A DNA stretch of 18,977 nucleotides, from positions 1 to 18,977 of the forward strand of contig LJNA01000007.1 in assembly GCA_001304365.1 (NCBI GenBank), read 5' to 3'. Shown here one piece after another: positions 1 through 8,477 of the stretch. The notes under the pieces were generated by a model that saw nothing but the letters and a program-made list of their open reading frames with translations, had not been told where the DNA came from and made no database searches. Within the stretch, counting starts at the first letter, position 1. Each line of letters begins with the position of its first letter. Source of the stretch: Syntrophobacter sp. DG_60 (GTDB lineage Bacteria > Desulfobacterota > Desulfofervidia > Desulfofervidales > DG-60). Position numbers and translations under genes: made by a program.

Positions 1-2242
1 TCCCTGGCATTTGGTCTGTAAAAAAGAGCAAAAGAGAGGCAAAAAGGTTAAACAAGACCAATACTGTGAGTGTAAAAGGAATGCCCAATATGGGCAGTAA
101 TATAAGGCTTGTAAAAAATGCCCCTGTGGCTGAGCCTATTAAATCAGTTCCATAAAGTATTGCTGCAGTTTCTCTTACCCCCTTACCTAATGCCATATAA
201 CATTCACTAGCAGCCAAAAATTGCATCCCACCCAACATACCAGCTATAACTAACACCATGGGAAAGAATATATGGGTAATAAGCCTATGATAGGCCAATT
301 CTTTATGCATATAGAGAAAAAAGATTGTGCCTATTAGTAGTGTACAAAATATACATAGTCCTATCTGAAGGGATAAGAGCCATACCAGTGGCCTTTTTAT
401 AGATAAATTGTGGATGATAAGGCTTCCTAAGGCAAGGCCCAACATAAATGCGGTAATAAGTATTACCAATTGATGATAGACATAACCATAGAATACCTGG
501 AAACTAATCAAAATCACTATTTCCAGGCTTATTTCTGTAAAACCTGTTATCCCTACTGCATTGATTATAGGCAACTGTTTGAAGTATCTAGTTAAAGGGT
601 AAAAGAAAACAATCATTAAAATGGTGAATATGAGTAAATGCCATAGCCTCAGATCTCCTAGTTTCAATAATGTCTCCCTTATTTTCGGAAAATGGGTAGT
701 GCCCCATAACACCATACTATAAAAATAGCAACTAGGTTTAAGGTCTGTGTTTATTATAGGATGGTCTTTTTGTTCTAAGATGGATTTAAAGTATGCTATT
801 CTTAAAGGAGAAAGGTCAAATTTAAGATAATAGTCCCTTACATATTTTAGATTAAGCTTACGCTCTCTTAAGCGTTCTATCAATAATTCTGATTTTGGTG
901 ATAATATGTTTTTAGAAGGGCTTGATAAAAAATAGGCAGTGTCGTTAGGAAAGGCAATTATATCAGAAAATACACTACTTAGTGTAAAATAAATGGTTCT
1001 TAAAAAGGCCGTCTGTGCTAGTCCAACGATATTGGCTGAAGAAGAGACACCAAAACAAAATACCCCATCTTTATTTAAAATTGCTTTTACTTCATTAAAA
1101 AACTCCCTGGTATAAAACCTATTTAACTGAGCAGTCAAAGGGTCGGCTAGATTAAGGATTATTACATCATATTTATCTTTTTTATCTTTAGCCTTTTTGA
1201 CAAAAAGCCTTCCATCAAGATAAAATACCCTTACCTTAGGATCATTTAAGACTGACACTGTCTCTTTTGGCAAAAGTTTGAGGCCCAATCTAATAAGTTC
1301 TGGATCCAGTTCTACATAATCTACCTTTATAATGGAAAGATGTTTTAATATCTCATTTAAACTGCCTGATAAGCCTCCACCAATGAGAAGTACAGATTTT
1401 GGCAAACTGTGTTCTAAAAGGGCGAAGTGGACAGAGTGTTCGGCCACAGCCAGATTTGGATAGGTAAAACCCAAAAGGCCACTTTCATAAAGGCTTATTT
1501 GATTTAAGTGCCTTAAAAATGTAAGGTGTCCATATATTGTATCTTTTGAGGCTATTATATTATAAGGCCTCCATTCAAGACTTCTGCTTTTTAGCTCTAA
1601 GCGTTTCCAGCCTAAATTGGCTATTAGAAATATACATAAAAGAAAAATATTTAATAACTTAAAGGACAAGTTGTTTTTTATACGCTTTGTTAAAAACAAT
1701 GCATAGAAAACCATAAAAATGGAGAGAAAAAGTGCCACTTGAAGGCATTGAAATCTTGGTAACAAAAAGAGATAAAAGATAAGGCCACCTAGGCTAGCAC
1801 CAATGGCCTCTCCCAAATAAACATATGTAATAATCTTTTTTTCTTTTTTTAAAAAATCCCTTAAAAAGCTACATCCAAGGGTAAAGGCTGCCCCTATTGG
1901 AATGCAATAGGGCATTAAAAGCAGAAGGCTTAAAGAAATTATTTTAAGCAAAGATGGAATTTCACCAACATGAAGGTATACCTTAGCCATCCTGCTTAAG
2001 AAGATACAGATGGGTAAATTTATGGCCAAGATGGAAATAAATAAAGAAAAATAAATAAAGGCGTTCCTTTTAATCCTTTTGGCAAGCATGCCCCCCAGGC
2101 CTGTCCATAGTAACCAGCTTGCTAAAACAATGCCTATAGTAAGCTCATTTCCACAGAAAAGTACTACAAGTTCCCTTAAAAAAATTATTTGACCTAGGGT
2201 GGCAGCTAGACCAATAAGGATAAATGCACTAAGGAAAAGCAT
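1..2242 (-). CDS. Polytopic membrane protein with a central spermidine-synthase-like domain (partial, 3' end beyond left edge)
   Basis: An uninterrupted minus-strand frame runs from an ATG at 2242 to the window edge, about 747 codons. An in-frame TAA lies two codons upstream, so this ATG is the first possible start; no good Shine-Dalgarno is seen. Residues 1-210 are mostly hydrophobic helices. Residues about 230-470 resemble the Rossmann-type spermine/spermidine synthase fold: a nucleotide-binding loop LLIGGGLSGSL at 285-295, an acidic ELDPEL at 311-316, YLDG at 341-344 and LNLADP at 363-368. From about residue 510 to the edge the sequence is again mainly membrane helices. This is the architecture of fused transporter-like/spermidine-synthase proteins. 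Two aspartates of genuine aminopropyltransferases look replaced (GGGDG to GGGLS, DxxDP to NLADP), so polyamine synthesis is doubtful; the substrate is unknown. It is divergent from the tRNA-Leu/tig operon. Confidence 0.8.
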   Translation of the reverse strand, partial: MLFLSAFILIGLAATLGQIIFLRELVVLFCGNELTIGIVLASWLLWTGLGGMLAKRIKRNAFIYFSLFISILAINLPICIFLSRMAKVYLHVGEIPSLLKIISLSLLLLMPYCIPIGAAFTLGCSFLRDFLKKEKKIITYVYLGEAIGASLGGLIFYLFLLPRFQCLQVALFLSIFMVFYALFLTKRIKNNLSFKLLNIFLLCIFLIANLGWKRLELKSRSLEWRPYNIIASKDTIYGHLTFLRHLNQISLYESGLLGFTYPNLAVAEHSVHFALLEHSLPKSVLLIGGGLSGSLNEILKHLSIIKVDYVELDPELIRLGLKLLPKETVSVLNDPKVRVFYLDGRLFVKKAKDKKDKYDVIILNLADPLTAQLNRFYTREFFNEVKAILNKDGVFCFGVSSSANIVGLAQTAFLRTIYFTLSSVFSDIIAFPNDTAYFLSSPSKNILSPKSELLIERLRERKLNLKYVRDYYLKFDLSPLRIAYFKSILEQKDHPIINTDLKPSCYFYSMVLWGTTHFPKIRETLLKLGDLRLWHLLIFTILMIVFFYPLTRYFKQLPIINAVGITGFTEISLEIVILISFQVFYGYVYHQLVILITAFMLGLALGSLIIHNLSIKRPLVWLLSLQIGLCIFCTLLIGTIFFLYMHKELAYHRLITHIFFPMVLVIAGMLGGMQFLAASECYMALGKGVRETAAILYGTDLIGSATGAFFTSLILLPILGIPFTLTVLVLFNLFASLLLFFTDQMPG

Positions 2243-2340
2243 ATTTTAAAATAATATAGTGAAAGGATACCAGATGCAACTCATCCCCTTTCGCCCATCC
2301 TCCTTAACCAGTCGCCTGTGGCACTGGAAATTGACGTATC

Positions 2341-2369
2341 TTGACTTAGATGGGCAAATAGGATATGTT
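2341..2369 (+). promoter_or_regulatory. Sigma70-type promoter for tRNA-Leu and tig operon
   Basis: TTGACT at 2341-2346 and TATGTT at 2364-2369 are separated by 17 bp. The expected start point (about 2376) lies at the 5' end of the tRNA, so any 5' leader would be a few nucleotides at most. A second TTGAC sits 10 bp upstream (2331) but has no matching -10. Confidence 0.6.
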
Positions 2370-2376
2370 AATTGAA

Positions 2377-2459
2377 GCGAGAGTGGCGGAATTGGCAGAC
2401 GCGCAGGACTTAGGATCCTGTGGGCAACCGTGCGGGTTCAAATCCCGCCTCTCGCACCA
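2377..2459 (+). tRNA. tRNA-Leu, anticodon TAG, CCA encoded
   Basis: The cloverleaf can be drawn by hand. The acceptor stem GCGAGAG (2377-2383) pairs with CTCTCGC (2449-2455), followed by discriminator A2456 and an encoded CCA (2457-2459). The D arm has GCG/CGC (2386-2388/2400-2402). The anticodon stem CAGGA/TCCTG (2404-2408/2416-2420) encloses loop CTTAGGA with anticodon TAG at 2411-2413. An 11-nt variable arm (2421-2431) can form GG-GCAA-CC. The T arm is GCGGG-TTCAAAT-CCCGC (2432-2448). The class II form, discriminator A and anticodon identify a leucine isoacceptor reading CUA and probably other CUN codons. The trigger factor gene starts 9 nt after the CCA end. Confidence 0.97.
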
Positions 2460-2464
2460 GAGGG
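2459..2464 (+). promoter_or_regulatory. Shine-Dalgarno of tig, abutting the tRNA CCA end
   Basis: AGAGGG at 2459-2464 lies 4 nt before the ATG at 2469. Its first base is the last A of the tRNA CCA. This site fixes the tig start at 2469 rather than at the in-frame ATG at 2430, which lies inside the tRNA. Confidence 0.6.
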
Positions 2465-2468
2465 TTTT

Positions 2469-3740
2469 ATGGAAATCCGGGTACAAGAATTAAATGGTGT
2501 GAAGCGCAAGTTAGAAGTAGTGGTACCAAAAGAGAGAGTCAATGCAGAAATAGAGACAATTTGTCAAGAGTTAAGAAAGGAAGTAAAAGTAAAGGGCTTT
2601 CGTCCTGGGAAGGTACCCATTTCTATTTTAAAACGCCTTTATCATCAAGATGTTATGAGTAAAGCGATGCTCAAACTTATTGATCAAACCTATCCTCAAG
2701 CGCTGGATGAGGCAAAGCTAAAACCCCTGTTTGAACCCCAAATTGACCCTCAGGTGTTAGAGGAAGGTAAGGCATTTAAATATGCAGTCACTTTAGAGAT
2801 AATGCCCGATATTAGGTTAGGAGACTATAAAGGTTTAGAAGTGGAGGTACCTCTATTAACTATTAATGAAGAAGTCATAAATCAAGAGTTGGAGAAGTTA
2901 AGGGAAACTCACGCAGAAATTGGGAATATCAAGGAAGATAGACCTTTACAATTGAGGGACTATGCTATCCTTGATTTTCAGGGCTATATTGGAGAAACAC
3001 CTATAAAAGACCTTAAAGCCGATAATTTTATGGTAGAATTGGGCAGTCAGCAATTGCATCAAGATATGGAAAAGTCATTATTGGGGGCAAAGAAGGGGGA
3101 AGAGAGGATTACCAAAGTCAATTACCCAAAAGATTACCAAAACCCGGATTTGGCAGGTAAGGAAGTGGAGCTTAGGGTTAAGGTAAAAGATATTAAGGAG
3201 AAAGTTTTACCAGAAGTCAATGATGAATTTGCTAAACAAGTTGGAGATTATGAGAATCTAGACCAGTTAAAGGAAGCACTTAAAAAGACTACTGAAGAAC
3301 GTGCAAAAGCAGCTAAGGACGTTTATATTAAAGATAAAATCATTTCTCAATTGGTAAAAGAGACACAAATGGAAATTCCAGAAGGTTTGATAGAGCAGGA
3401 ACTTCAGACAATGATTGATAGAGCTGCGCGGCTCTCATCTCCACATATCAAAAAACACTTAAATCTTGATAAAATGAAAAAAGATTTGCGTTCATTAGCA
3501 GAAGAGAAGGTAAAAATGCATTTAATTTTAGGTAAGATTGCTGAAATAGAAGGTATTAATCCAACTGAAAAGGAGCTAGAGGAAAATTTATCGGCAGTGG
3601 CTGCTCAATTAAAGACTAAGATGGAATCTCTCAAGGGTTCTTATGCAGAGGAGAGACTAAGAGCACATATATTAGAGGAAAAAACATTGAATTTACTCAA
3701 GGATCATGCTAAAGTTATAGAAAGGAGTATTGAAAAATGA
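2469..3740 (+). CDS. tig: Trigger factor, ribosome-associated chaperone and peptidyl-prolyl isomerase
   Basis: Trigger factor binds the ribosome at the exit tunnel and shields nascent chains in the cytoplasm. The product is 423 residues, close to the usual 430. The ribosome-docking signature GFRPGKVP is at 43-50, the same position as in the E. coli protein. Residues about 150-245 form the FKBP-like isomerase domain ([11 protein letters not shown], an ELGS motif, then NYPKDY), and the rest is the charged helical C-terminal chaperone domain. The frame stays open upstream to an ATG at 2430, but that start would translate the tRNA T arm and add 13 non-homologous residues; ATG 2469 has an SD and gives the family N-terminus [10 protein letters not shown]. 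The stop overlaps the clpP start by 4 nt (ATGA), indicating translational coupling. Confidence 0.97.
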   Translation: MEIRVQELNGVKRKLEVVVPKERVNAEIETICQELRKEVKVKGFRPGKVPISILKRLYHQDVMSKAMLKLIDQTYPQALDEAKLKPLFEPQIDPQVLEEGKAFKYAVTLEIMPDIRLGDYKGLEVEVPLLTINEEVINQELEKLRETHAEIGNIKEDRPLQLRDYAILDFQGYIGETPIKDLKADNFMVELGSQQLHQDMEKSLLGAKKGEERITKVNYPKDYQNPDLAGKEVELRVKVKDIKEKVLPEVNDEFAKQVGDYENLDQLKEALKKTTEERAKAAKDVYIKDKIISQLVKETQMEIPEGLIEQELQTMIDRAARLSSPHIKKHLNLDKMKKDLRSLAEEKVKMHLILGKIAEIEGINPTEKELEENLSAVAAQLKTKMESLKGSYAEERLRAHILEEKTLNLLKDHAKVIERSIEK

Positions 3741-4357
3741 GTCTTATCCCCATTGTCATTGAGCAAACAGGGCGTGGAGAGAGAGCCTATGATATTTATT
3801 CACGCCTTCTAAAAGACCGTATTATATTTTTAGGTGATGTTATAGACGATATGGTTACAAATCTTGTAATTGCCCAACTACTTTTTTTAGAATCACAAGA
3901 CCCTGACAAGGATATCCATTTTTATATTAATTCACCAGGGGGGATTATTACTGCAGGATTAGCTATCTACGATACTATGGTGTACATTAAATCTCCTATT
4001 TGCACTTATTGCATAGGGCAGGCCTCTAGCATGGCAGCCGTCCTGCTTGCGGCAGGGACAAAGGGTAAAAGATATGCCTTACCCCATGCCCGGGTATTGA
4101 TCCATCAACCCCTGGGGGCCTTTCAAGGGCAAGCTGCTGAAGTGGAAATTCAGGCACGAGAAATCCTACGTTTAAGGCAGGTTGTAAACCAAATTTTGTC
4201 TATTCACACTGGGCAGCCTTTAAAAAAGATTCAACAAGATACAGAGAGGGATTTCTATATGGATGGCGAACAGGCCCAAGCGTATGGTGTAGTTGACGCC
4301 GTAATTTCAAGGAGAGAGGCAGAAAAGATAGCTGTTACCACTTTAGGAGGTATTTAA
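3737..4357 (+). CDS. clpP: ATP-dependent Clp protease proteolytic subunit ClpP
   Basis: ClpP forms the double-ring serine protease chamber that degrades substrates unfolded by ClpX (or ClpA/ClpC). The 206-residue product has the family length. The nucleophile is Ser98 in GQASSMA (94-100), the histidine is His123 in LIHQPLG, and the aspartate is Asp172 in DTERD; the spacings match those of E. coli ClpP. The N-terminal part carries the usual [11 protein letters not shown] and INSPGG (substrate-binding strand) motifs. The gene overlaps tig by 4 nt, and its last codons carry the strong SD for clpX (AGGAGG at 4345-4350). ClpX follows with no gap, so the two partners should be made together. Confidence 0.98.
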   Translation: MSLIPIVIEQTGRGERAYDIYSRLLKDRIIFLGDVIDDMVTNLVIAQLLFLESQDPDKDIHFYINSPGGIITAGLAIYDTMVYIKSPICTYCIGQASSMAAVLLAAGTKGKRYALPHARVLIHQPLGAFQGQAAEVEIQAREILRLRQVVNQILSIHTGQPLKKIQQDTERDFYMDGEQAQAYGVVDAVISRREAEKIAVTTLGGI

Positions 4358-5608
4358 ATGGCACGCCGAAATGCGCCTAAAGAAAAAAAGTTGTGTTGCT
4401 CATTTTGTGGTAAGAGCCAAGACGAAGTAAGGAAGATCATTGCTGGGCCTTCTGTTTATATTTGTGATGAGTGCGTTGAACTTTGTAATGAGATTTTGGC
4501 TGAGGGATATGAACCCCAAGAGTTAGGTCTAAGTCATAATTTACCAAAGCCTGCACAAATAAAAGCATTTTTGGATGAGTATGTAATTGGCCAAGAAAAG
4601 GCCAAGAAAGTCCTTTCTGTAGCCGTTTATAATCATTATAAACGCATTTATAGTCACTCAGAATTAGATAGTGTGGACTTGCAAAAGACCAATATCTTAC
4701 TTATTGGGCCTACAGGTTGTGGTAAGACCTTAATGGCCCAAACATTGGCTAAATTTCTTAATGTGCCCTTTACCATTGCGGACGCTACTACTCTAACAGA
4801 GGCAGGTTATGTGGGAGAGGATGTAGAGAACATCATTCTTTATCTGCTTCAGGCAGCAGATTATGATATTGAACGTACCTCACAAGGTATTGTTTATATA
4901 GATGAGATAGATAAAATAGCCCGCAAGACAGAAGGGCCTTCTATTACCCGTGATGTTTCAGGTGAGGGGGTCCAGCAGGCCCTCTTAAAGATTGTGGAGG
5001 GGGTTGTAGCCAATATCCCTCCTAAGGGAGGTAGGAAACATCCACAACAGGAATTTTTGAAGGTAGATACTACTAATATCCTCTTCATATGTGGAGGGGC
5101 ATTTGTAAGTTTAGAAGATATTGTAGGAGCGCGTACTGGCAGTAAAGGCTTAGGATTTGGAGCAGAGATTCGAGGTAAAAGGGACAGGAGGATAGGTGAG
5201 ATTTTGGAAAAAGTTCAGCCAGAAGATCTCATTAAATATGGGATGATCCCTGAGTTTGTAGGTCGTTTTCCTGTTACTGCTGTCCTTGATGATCTGACTG
5301 AAAAAGATTTAGTGGACATCCTTGTTAAACCAAAAAACTCTGTGGTACGCCAGTATCAAAGATTGTTTAAGATGGAAAATGTAACATTAAGATTTACAGA
5401 TACAGCCCTGTATGGAATTGCCAAGGAGGCTATGAGGCGTAATATAGGAGCAAGAGGGTTAAAAAATATAATTGAAAATACACTTTTAGATACTATGTTT
5501 ATTTTGCCAGATTTAGAAAATGTTAAAGAATGTGTAATTGATGAGGATGTGATTTTTAGTGGAAAATCACCACTTATTGTGTATGGAAGTAAGGCAGAGA
5601 CAGCTTGA
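4358..5608 (+). CDS. clpX: ATP-dependent Clp protease ATP-binding subunit ClpX
   Basis: ClpX is the AAA+ hexameric unfoldase that feeds substrates into ClpP. The product has 416 residues. The N-terminal zinc-binding domain has Cys14/Cys17 and Cys36/Cys39. The Walker A loop is GPTGCGKT at 117-124, with Cys where most ClpX have Ser. Walker B is IVYIDEIDK, and the sensor-2 region is [10 protein letters not shown]. The ClpP-docking tripeptide usually written IGF is LGF at 265-267, within GLGFGAE, so pairing with the adjacent ClpP is expected. The start is fixed by AGGAGG 7 nt upstream, inside clpP; the clpP TAA and the clpX ATG abut. A 53-nt spacer with a perfect palindrome separates it from lon. 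Confidence 0.98.
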   Translation: MARRNAPKEKKLCCSFCGKSQDEVRKIIAGPSVYICDECVELCNEILAEGYEPQELGLSHNLPKPAQIKAFLDEYVIGQEKAKKVLSVAVYNHYKRIYSHSELDSVDLQKTNILLIGPTGCGKTLMAQTLAKFLNVPFTIADATTLTEAGYVGEDVENIILYLLQAADYDIERTSQGIVYIDEIDKIARKTEGPSITRDVSGEGVQQALLKIVEGVVANIPPKGGRKHPQQEFLKVDTTNILFICGGAFVSLEDIVGARTGSKGLGFGAEIRGKRDRRIGEILEKVQPEDLIKYGMIPEFVGRFPVTAVLDDLTEKDLVDILVKPKNSVVRQYQRLFKMENVTLRFTDTALYGIAKEAMRRNIGARGLKNIIENTLLDTMFILPDLENVKECVIDEDVIFSGKSPLIVYGSKAETA

Positions 5609-5617
5609 TTTTGAGCC

Positions 5618-5633
5618 TTCCCTATATAGGGAA
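5618..5633. repeat. 16-bp perfect palindrome in the clpX-lon spacer
   Basis: TTCCCTATATAGGGAA reads the same on both strands. It is centred 36 bp before the lon start, within the 53-bp spacer. It could be an operator for a dimeric regulator or, in RNA, a hairpin with a small loop. There is no following U tract, so it is unlikely to be a terminator. Confidence 0.7.
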
Positions 5634-5661
5634 AAGTGATTATAAATAACCAGGAGGTTTA

Positions 5662-8082
5662 ATGTTATTTTTTAACCGTAACAAAACAGATGATTCACAG
5701 AGAGAGATTATTAGCCTTCCATTATTGCCTCTTAGAGATGTAGTGGTTTTTCCTTATATGGTCATTCCGCTCTTTGTAGGAAGAAAAGGCTCTATTGCAG
5801 CCCTAGAGCATGCTATGGCCTTAGGCCGAACCATTTTTTTGGTCTCACAAAGGAAGGCCAAAATAGATGAACCCAAAGAGAAGGATCTTTATAGTATAGG
5901 CACTATAGGAAACATTTTACAACTTTTGAAATTACCCGATGGTACGGTAAAGGTGCTCATAGAGGGAGGACAAAGAGGGCGTATTATCAAATATTTGCCC
6001 AATCAAGACTTTTTCTTAGTAGAAATAGAAAAGATAAAAGAGCCTTATACTCCTACAATAGAGACTAAGGCCCTTGTTCGTTCTCTAATTTCTGCCTTTG
6101 AGGAATATGCTAAATTAAATTCTAAGATTACCAATGAGACATTAAATATGGTCACATCTATTGAAGAACCTTCCCGATTAGCCGATACTGTAGCAGCTCA
6201 CCTGCTTGTTAAAGTAGAACAGAAACAGCAGTTGCTAGAAACATTTAATATAAATAAACGGATGGAGCTAGTACTGGGTTTTATACGTGGTGAAATTGAG
6301 GTTTTAAAGGCAGAACAACGCATTAAGACCCGGGTTAAAAAGCAGATGGAAAAGACGCAGAAGGAATATTACCTCACTGAGCAAATGAAGGCCATCCAAA
6401 AAGAGATGGGTGAGGGCGAGGAATCCAGGGATGAGATCAAGGAATTGGAAAGGAAGATCAAGACCAAACCCATGTCTAAAGAGGCTAAACGTAAGGCATT
6501 GCATGAGCTTAAAAAACTGAAAATGATGGCTCCTATGTCTGCTGAGGCTACAGTGGTAAGGAATTATATAGACTGGTTTATTTTCCTGCCTTGGAACAAA
6601 AGGGCTAAGGTGAGGCTTGATATTGATGAAGCCAAACGTATTTTGGATGAAGATCATCATGCTTTGGAAGAACCTAAAGAACGCATCCTGGAATATTTGG
6701 CTGTACAACACTTGGCTAAAAAGGTGAAAGGTACCATTCTCTGTTTTATAGGCCCACCGGGTGGGGGCAAAACTTCACTAGCAAAGTCAATAGCCAGGGC
6801 TACAGGCAGGGAATTTGTGCGCTTTTCTTTAGGCGGCGTGCGTGATGAGGCTGAAATCAGGGGGCACAGGAGGACTTATATTGGGGCCCTTCCTGGGAAG
6901 ATCATTCAATCTCTACGCAGGGTAAAAACTAACAACCCTGTATTTTGCCTGGATGAGATTGATAAGCTAGGGATAGACTTTAGAGGGGACCCCGCAGCAG
7001 CTTTATTAGAGGTCCTGGACCCAGAGCAGAATTTTGCCTTTAATGACCACTACTTAGATGTAGATTACGACCTATCTGAGATATTTTTTATTACCACGGG
7101 CAATACCTTATATACCGTTCCCTGGGCCCTACAGGATCGTATGGAGGTCATTAGATTACCAGGTTATACAGACATTGAAAAATACCATATTGCTACAAAG
7201 TTTTTAATCCCAAGACAAATTAAACAGTGCGGTCTTAATCCAAATCAAATCTCCTTTTCAGACAATGCCATTTATGAGATTATTCGCTGTTATACTAAGG
7301 AGGCAGGTGTAAGAAATCTGGAAAGGTGTTTTGCCTCTATTTGTCGTAAGGTTGCTAAAGAGATAGTAAAGAAGGGGCCGCAAACAAGAATACACACTAC
7401 TAAAACAACACTAAATAAATACTTAGGGGTACCAAAGTACCGATTTGGCCAAAAAGAAGAGAAAGACGAAGTGGGTGTAGCTACTGGTCTTGCATGGACA
7501 GAACTTGGTGGTGAGTTGTTACAGACTGAAGTGGCAGTCATGCCTGGAAAGGGAAAACTTATTATTACAGGAAAATTAGGTGAAGTGATGCAGGAATCAG
7601 CCCAGGCAGCCTTAAGTTATGTGCGTTCAAGGGCGGCCAGCTTAGGCCTAGAACCAAATTTTTATGAAAAATACGATGTCCACATCCATGTGCCAGAGGG
7701 TGCTGTACCAAAAGATGGGCCTTCTGCAGGGATCACTATGGCCACTGCTTTGGTCTCTGCCTTAACCAAGGTGGCAGTGAGAAAGGATGTGGCCATGACA
7801 GGAGAAATCACCCTTCGTGGCAAGACCTTGCCCATTGGTGGTTTAAAAGAGAAGTTATTGGCTGCCCATAGAGGGCGTATTAGAAAGGTCATAATTCCTA
7901 AAGAGAATAAACAGGGCCTAAGGGAGATCCCTAATAAGATTTTAAAGACCCTGCAAATTGTGGCTGTTAGTCATATGGATGAGGTGCTGAAGGAGGCCTT
8001 AAGTTCGGAGCTTCCTATGAGAGAACATCCTATAAAACCTGTTGAGACACATGCACCAGAGCAACCTAGGCTAGTACAGTAA
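5662..8082 (+). CDS. lon: ATP-dependent protease Lon (La)
   Basis: Lon is a cytoplasmic AAA+ serine protease that removes damaged proteins and selected regulators. The product is 806 residues, typical of bacterial LonA. The N-terminal substrate-binding domain begins at [19 protein letters not shown] (about 20-38) and is followed by a coiled-coil/helical region to about 310. Walker A is GPPGGGKT at 364-371 (Val is usual at the second variable position), and Walker B is VFCLDEIDK. The proteolytic domain has the dyad Ser688 (KDGPSAG) and Lys731 (GGLKEK), 43 residues apart as in E. coli Lon. The last 20 or so residues are a variable, proline-rich tail. The start is set by AGGAGG at 5652-5657, 4 nt before ATG. 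It is probably co-transcribed with clpX; a separate promoter is not evident. Confidence 0.98.
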   Translation: MLFFNRNKTDDSQREIISLPLLPLRDVVVFPYMVIPLFVGRKGSIAALEHAMALGRTIFLVSQRKAKIDEPKEKDLYSIGTIGNILQLLKLPDGTVKVLIEGGQRGRIIKYLPNQDFFLVEIEKIKEPYTPTIETKALVRSLISAFEEYAKLNSKITNETLNMVTSIEEPSRLADTVAAHLLVKVEQKQQLLETFNINKRMELVLGFIRGEIEVLKAEQRIKTRVKKQMEKTQKEYYLTEQMKAIQKEMGEGEESRDEIKELERKIKTKPMSKEAKRKALHELKKLKMMAPMSAEATVVRNYIDWFIFLPWNKRAKVRLDIDEAKRILDEDHHALEEPKERILEYLAVQHLAKKVKGTILCFIGPPGGGKTSLAKSIARATGREFVRFSLGGVRDEAEIRGHRRTYIGALPGKIIQSLRRVKTNNPVFCLDEIDKLGIDFRGDPAAALLEVLDPEQNFAFNDHYLDVDYDLSEIFFITTGNTLYTVPWALQDRMEVIRLPGYTDIEKYHIATKFLIPRQIKQCGLNPNQISFSDNAIYEIIRCYTKEAGVRNLERCFASICRKVAKEIVKKGPQTRIHTTKTTLNKYLGVPKYRFGQKEEKDEVGVATGLAWTELGGELLQTEVAVMPGKGKLIITGKLGEVMQESAQAALSYVRSRAASLGLEPNFYEKYDVHIHVPEGAVPKDGPSAGITMATALVSALTKVAVRKDVAMTGEITLRGKTLPIGGLKEKLLAAHRGRIRKVIIPKENKQGLREIPNKILKTLQIVAVSHMDEVLKEALSSELPMREHPIKPVETHAPEQPRLVQ

Positions 8083-8105
8083 TATTCTCCATAGGGGTCT
8101 CCTCC

Positions 8106-8133
8106 TTGACATTCGTCTCTTCCTTTATAAAAT
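8106..8133 (+). promoter_or_regulatory. Candidate sigma70 promoter downstream of lon
   Basis: A perfect TTGACA (8106-8111) and TAAAAT (8128-8133) are 16 bp apart. A start near 8140 would place a leader of roughly 360 nt before hisS, containing all the hairpins of the spacer, or could instead drive only the small ORF at 8170. Confidence 0.45.
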
Positions 8134-8169
8134 CAATCAAATTTTAGGTTTAAAATAGGGGTATATTTG

Positions 8170-8247
8170 ATGATAGAAATCTTTACTTCTTATGAATTAA
8201 AGAAAAGGGGGCAATTACTCAATATCCTGTGGATTTTGAGTAATTGA
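8170..8247 (+). CDS. Possible small protein or leader peptide, 25 codons
   Basis: ATG at 8170 opens 25 codons ending in TGA at 8245-8247. An AGGGG sits at 8157-8161, 8 nt upstream, which is good SD spacing, and a promoter-like pair lies further upstream. The peptide starts MIEIFTSYELKKRG and ends LLNILWILSN: a charged N-terminal half and a hydrophobic C-terminal half. It has no histidine, so it is not an obvious his attenuator. Its last codons form hairpin A. I do not recognise it; chance is possible given its length. Confidence 0.3.
   Translation: MIEIFTSYELKKRGQLLNILWILSN
8212..8246. repeat. Hairpin A, 35-nt imperfect palindrome
   Basis: CAATTACTCAA (8212-8222) pairs perfectly with TTGAGTAATTG (8236-8246). 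After one T-T mismatch, ATCC (8224-8227) pairs with GGAT (8231-8234) around a TGT loop. It is related to hairpin A' at 8446-8477. No U tract follows. Confidence 0.8.
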
Positions 8248-8261
8248 TTGCAAAATGTTCA

Positions 8262-8291
8262 CCCCGTTAGATAGTTTTATATCTAACGGGG
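8262..8291. repeat. Hairpin B, 12-bp perfect stem
   Basis: CCCCGTTAGATA (8262-8273) pairs perfectly with TATCTAACGGGG (8280-8291) around a 6-nt loop GTTTTA. It is the most stable structure in the spacer. Neither strand has a T run after it, so it is not a classical intrinsic terminator, though it could block exonucleases or end transcripts with help from Rho. Confidence 0.8.
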
Positions 8292-8303
8292 CAAGAAGTG
8301 CAA

Positions 8304-8430
8304 ATTGAAAAATGCAAAATGAAACAAAACATTTATCAGAATGTTACAAAATCTATAATAACTATGAAGATGAAAGAAGAATAGATGCTATTATTTAAAG
8401 TGTTTAATTTTAAATTTTACATTTTTCAAT
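8304..8430. repeat. 17-nt inverted repeat pair flanking a 93-bp AT-rich core
   Basis: ATTGAAAAATGCAAAAT (8304-8320) and ATTTTACATTTTTCAAT (8414-8430) are inverted copies with one mismatch. The arms enclose 93 bp with small secondary palindromes and no ORF. The form resembles the terminal repeats of a tiny MITE-like element, but no target-site duplication or transposase was identified. Confidence 0.6.
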
Positions 8431-8445
8431 ATTCGTTTTTCAATG

Positions 8446-8477
8446 TCTGCTCAAAATTCTGTAGAATTTTGAGCAGA
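8446..8477. repeat. Hairpin A', 15-bp perfect stem just before hisS
   Basis: TCTGCTCAAAATTCT (8446-8460) pairs perfectly with AGAATTTTGAGCAGA (8463-8477) around a GT loop. It ends 20 bp before the hisS ATG. It shares its core with hairpin A, and differing positions remain paired in both copies. Confidence 0.85.

Noticed and set aside
2246..2284. 12-codon ORF upstream of the left-edge membrane protein (minus strand, ATG 2284, TAA 2248-2246)
   Set aside because: GGGG directly touches its ATG and AAGGAGG is 14 nt away, so neither is a well-placed SD; most likely chance.
2308..2327. Small hairpin CCAGTcGCC-TGT-GGCACTGG between the left gene and the tRNA
   Set aside because: Eight pairs with a bulge and no T run; it does not fit a terminator for either divergent transcript, and no riboswitch class was recognised.
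2430..2468. In-frame N-terminal extension of trigger factor from ATG 2430
   Set aside because: It would translate the T arm and acceptor stem of tRNA-Leu and adds residues with no family match; ATG 2469 has an SD and the normal N-terminus.
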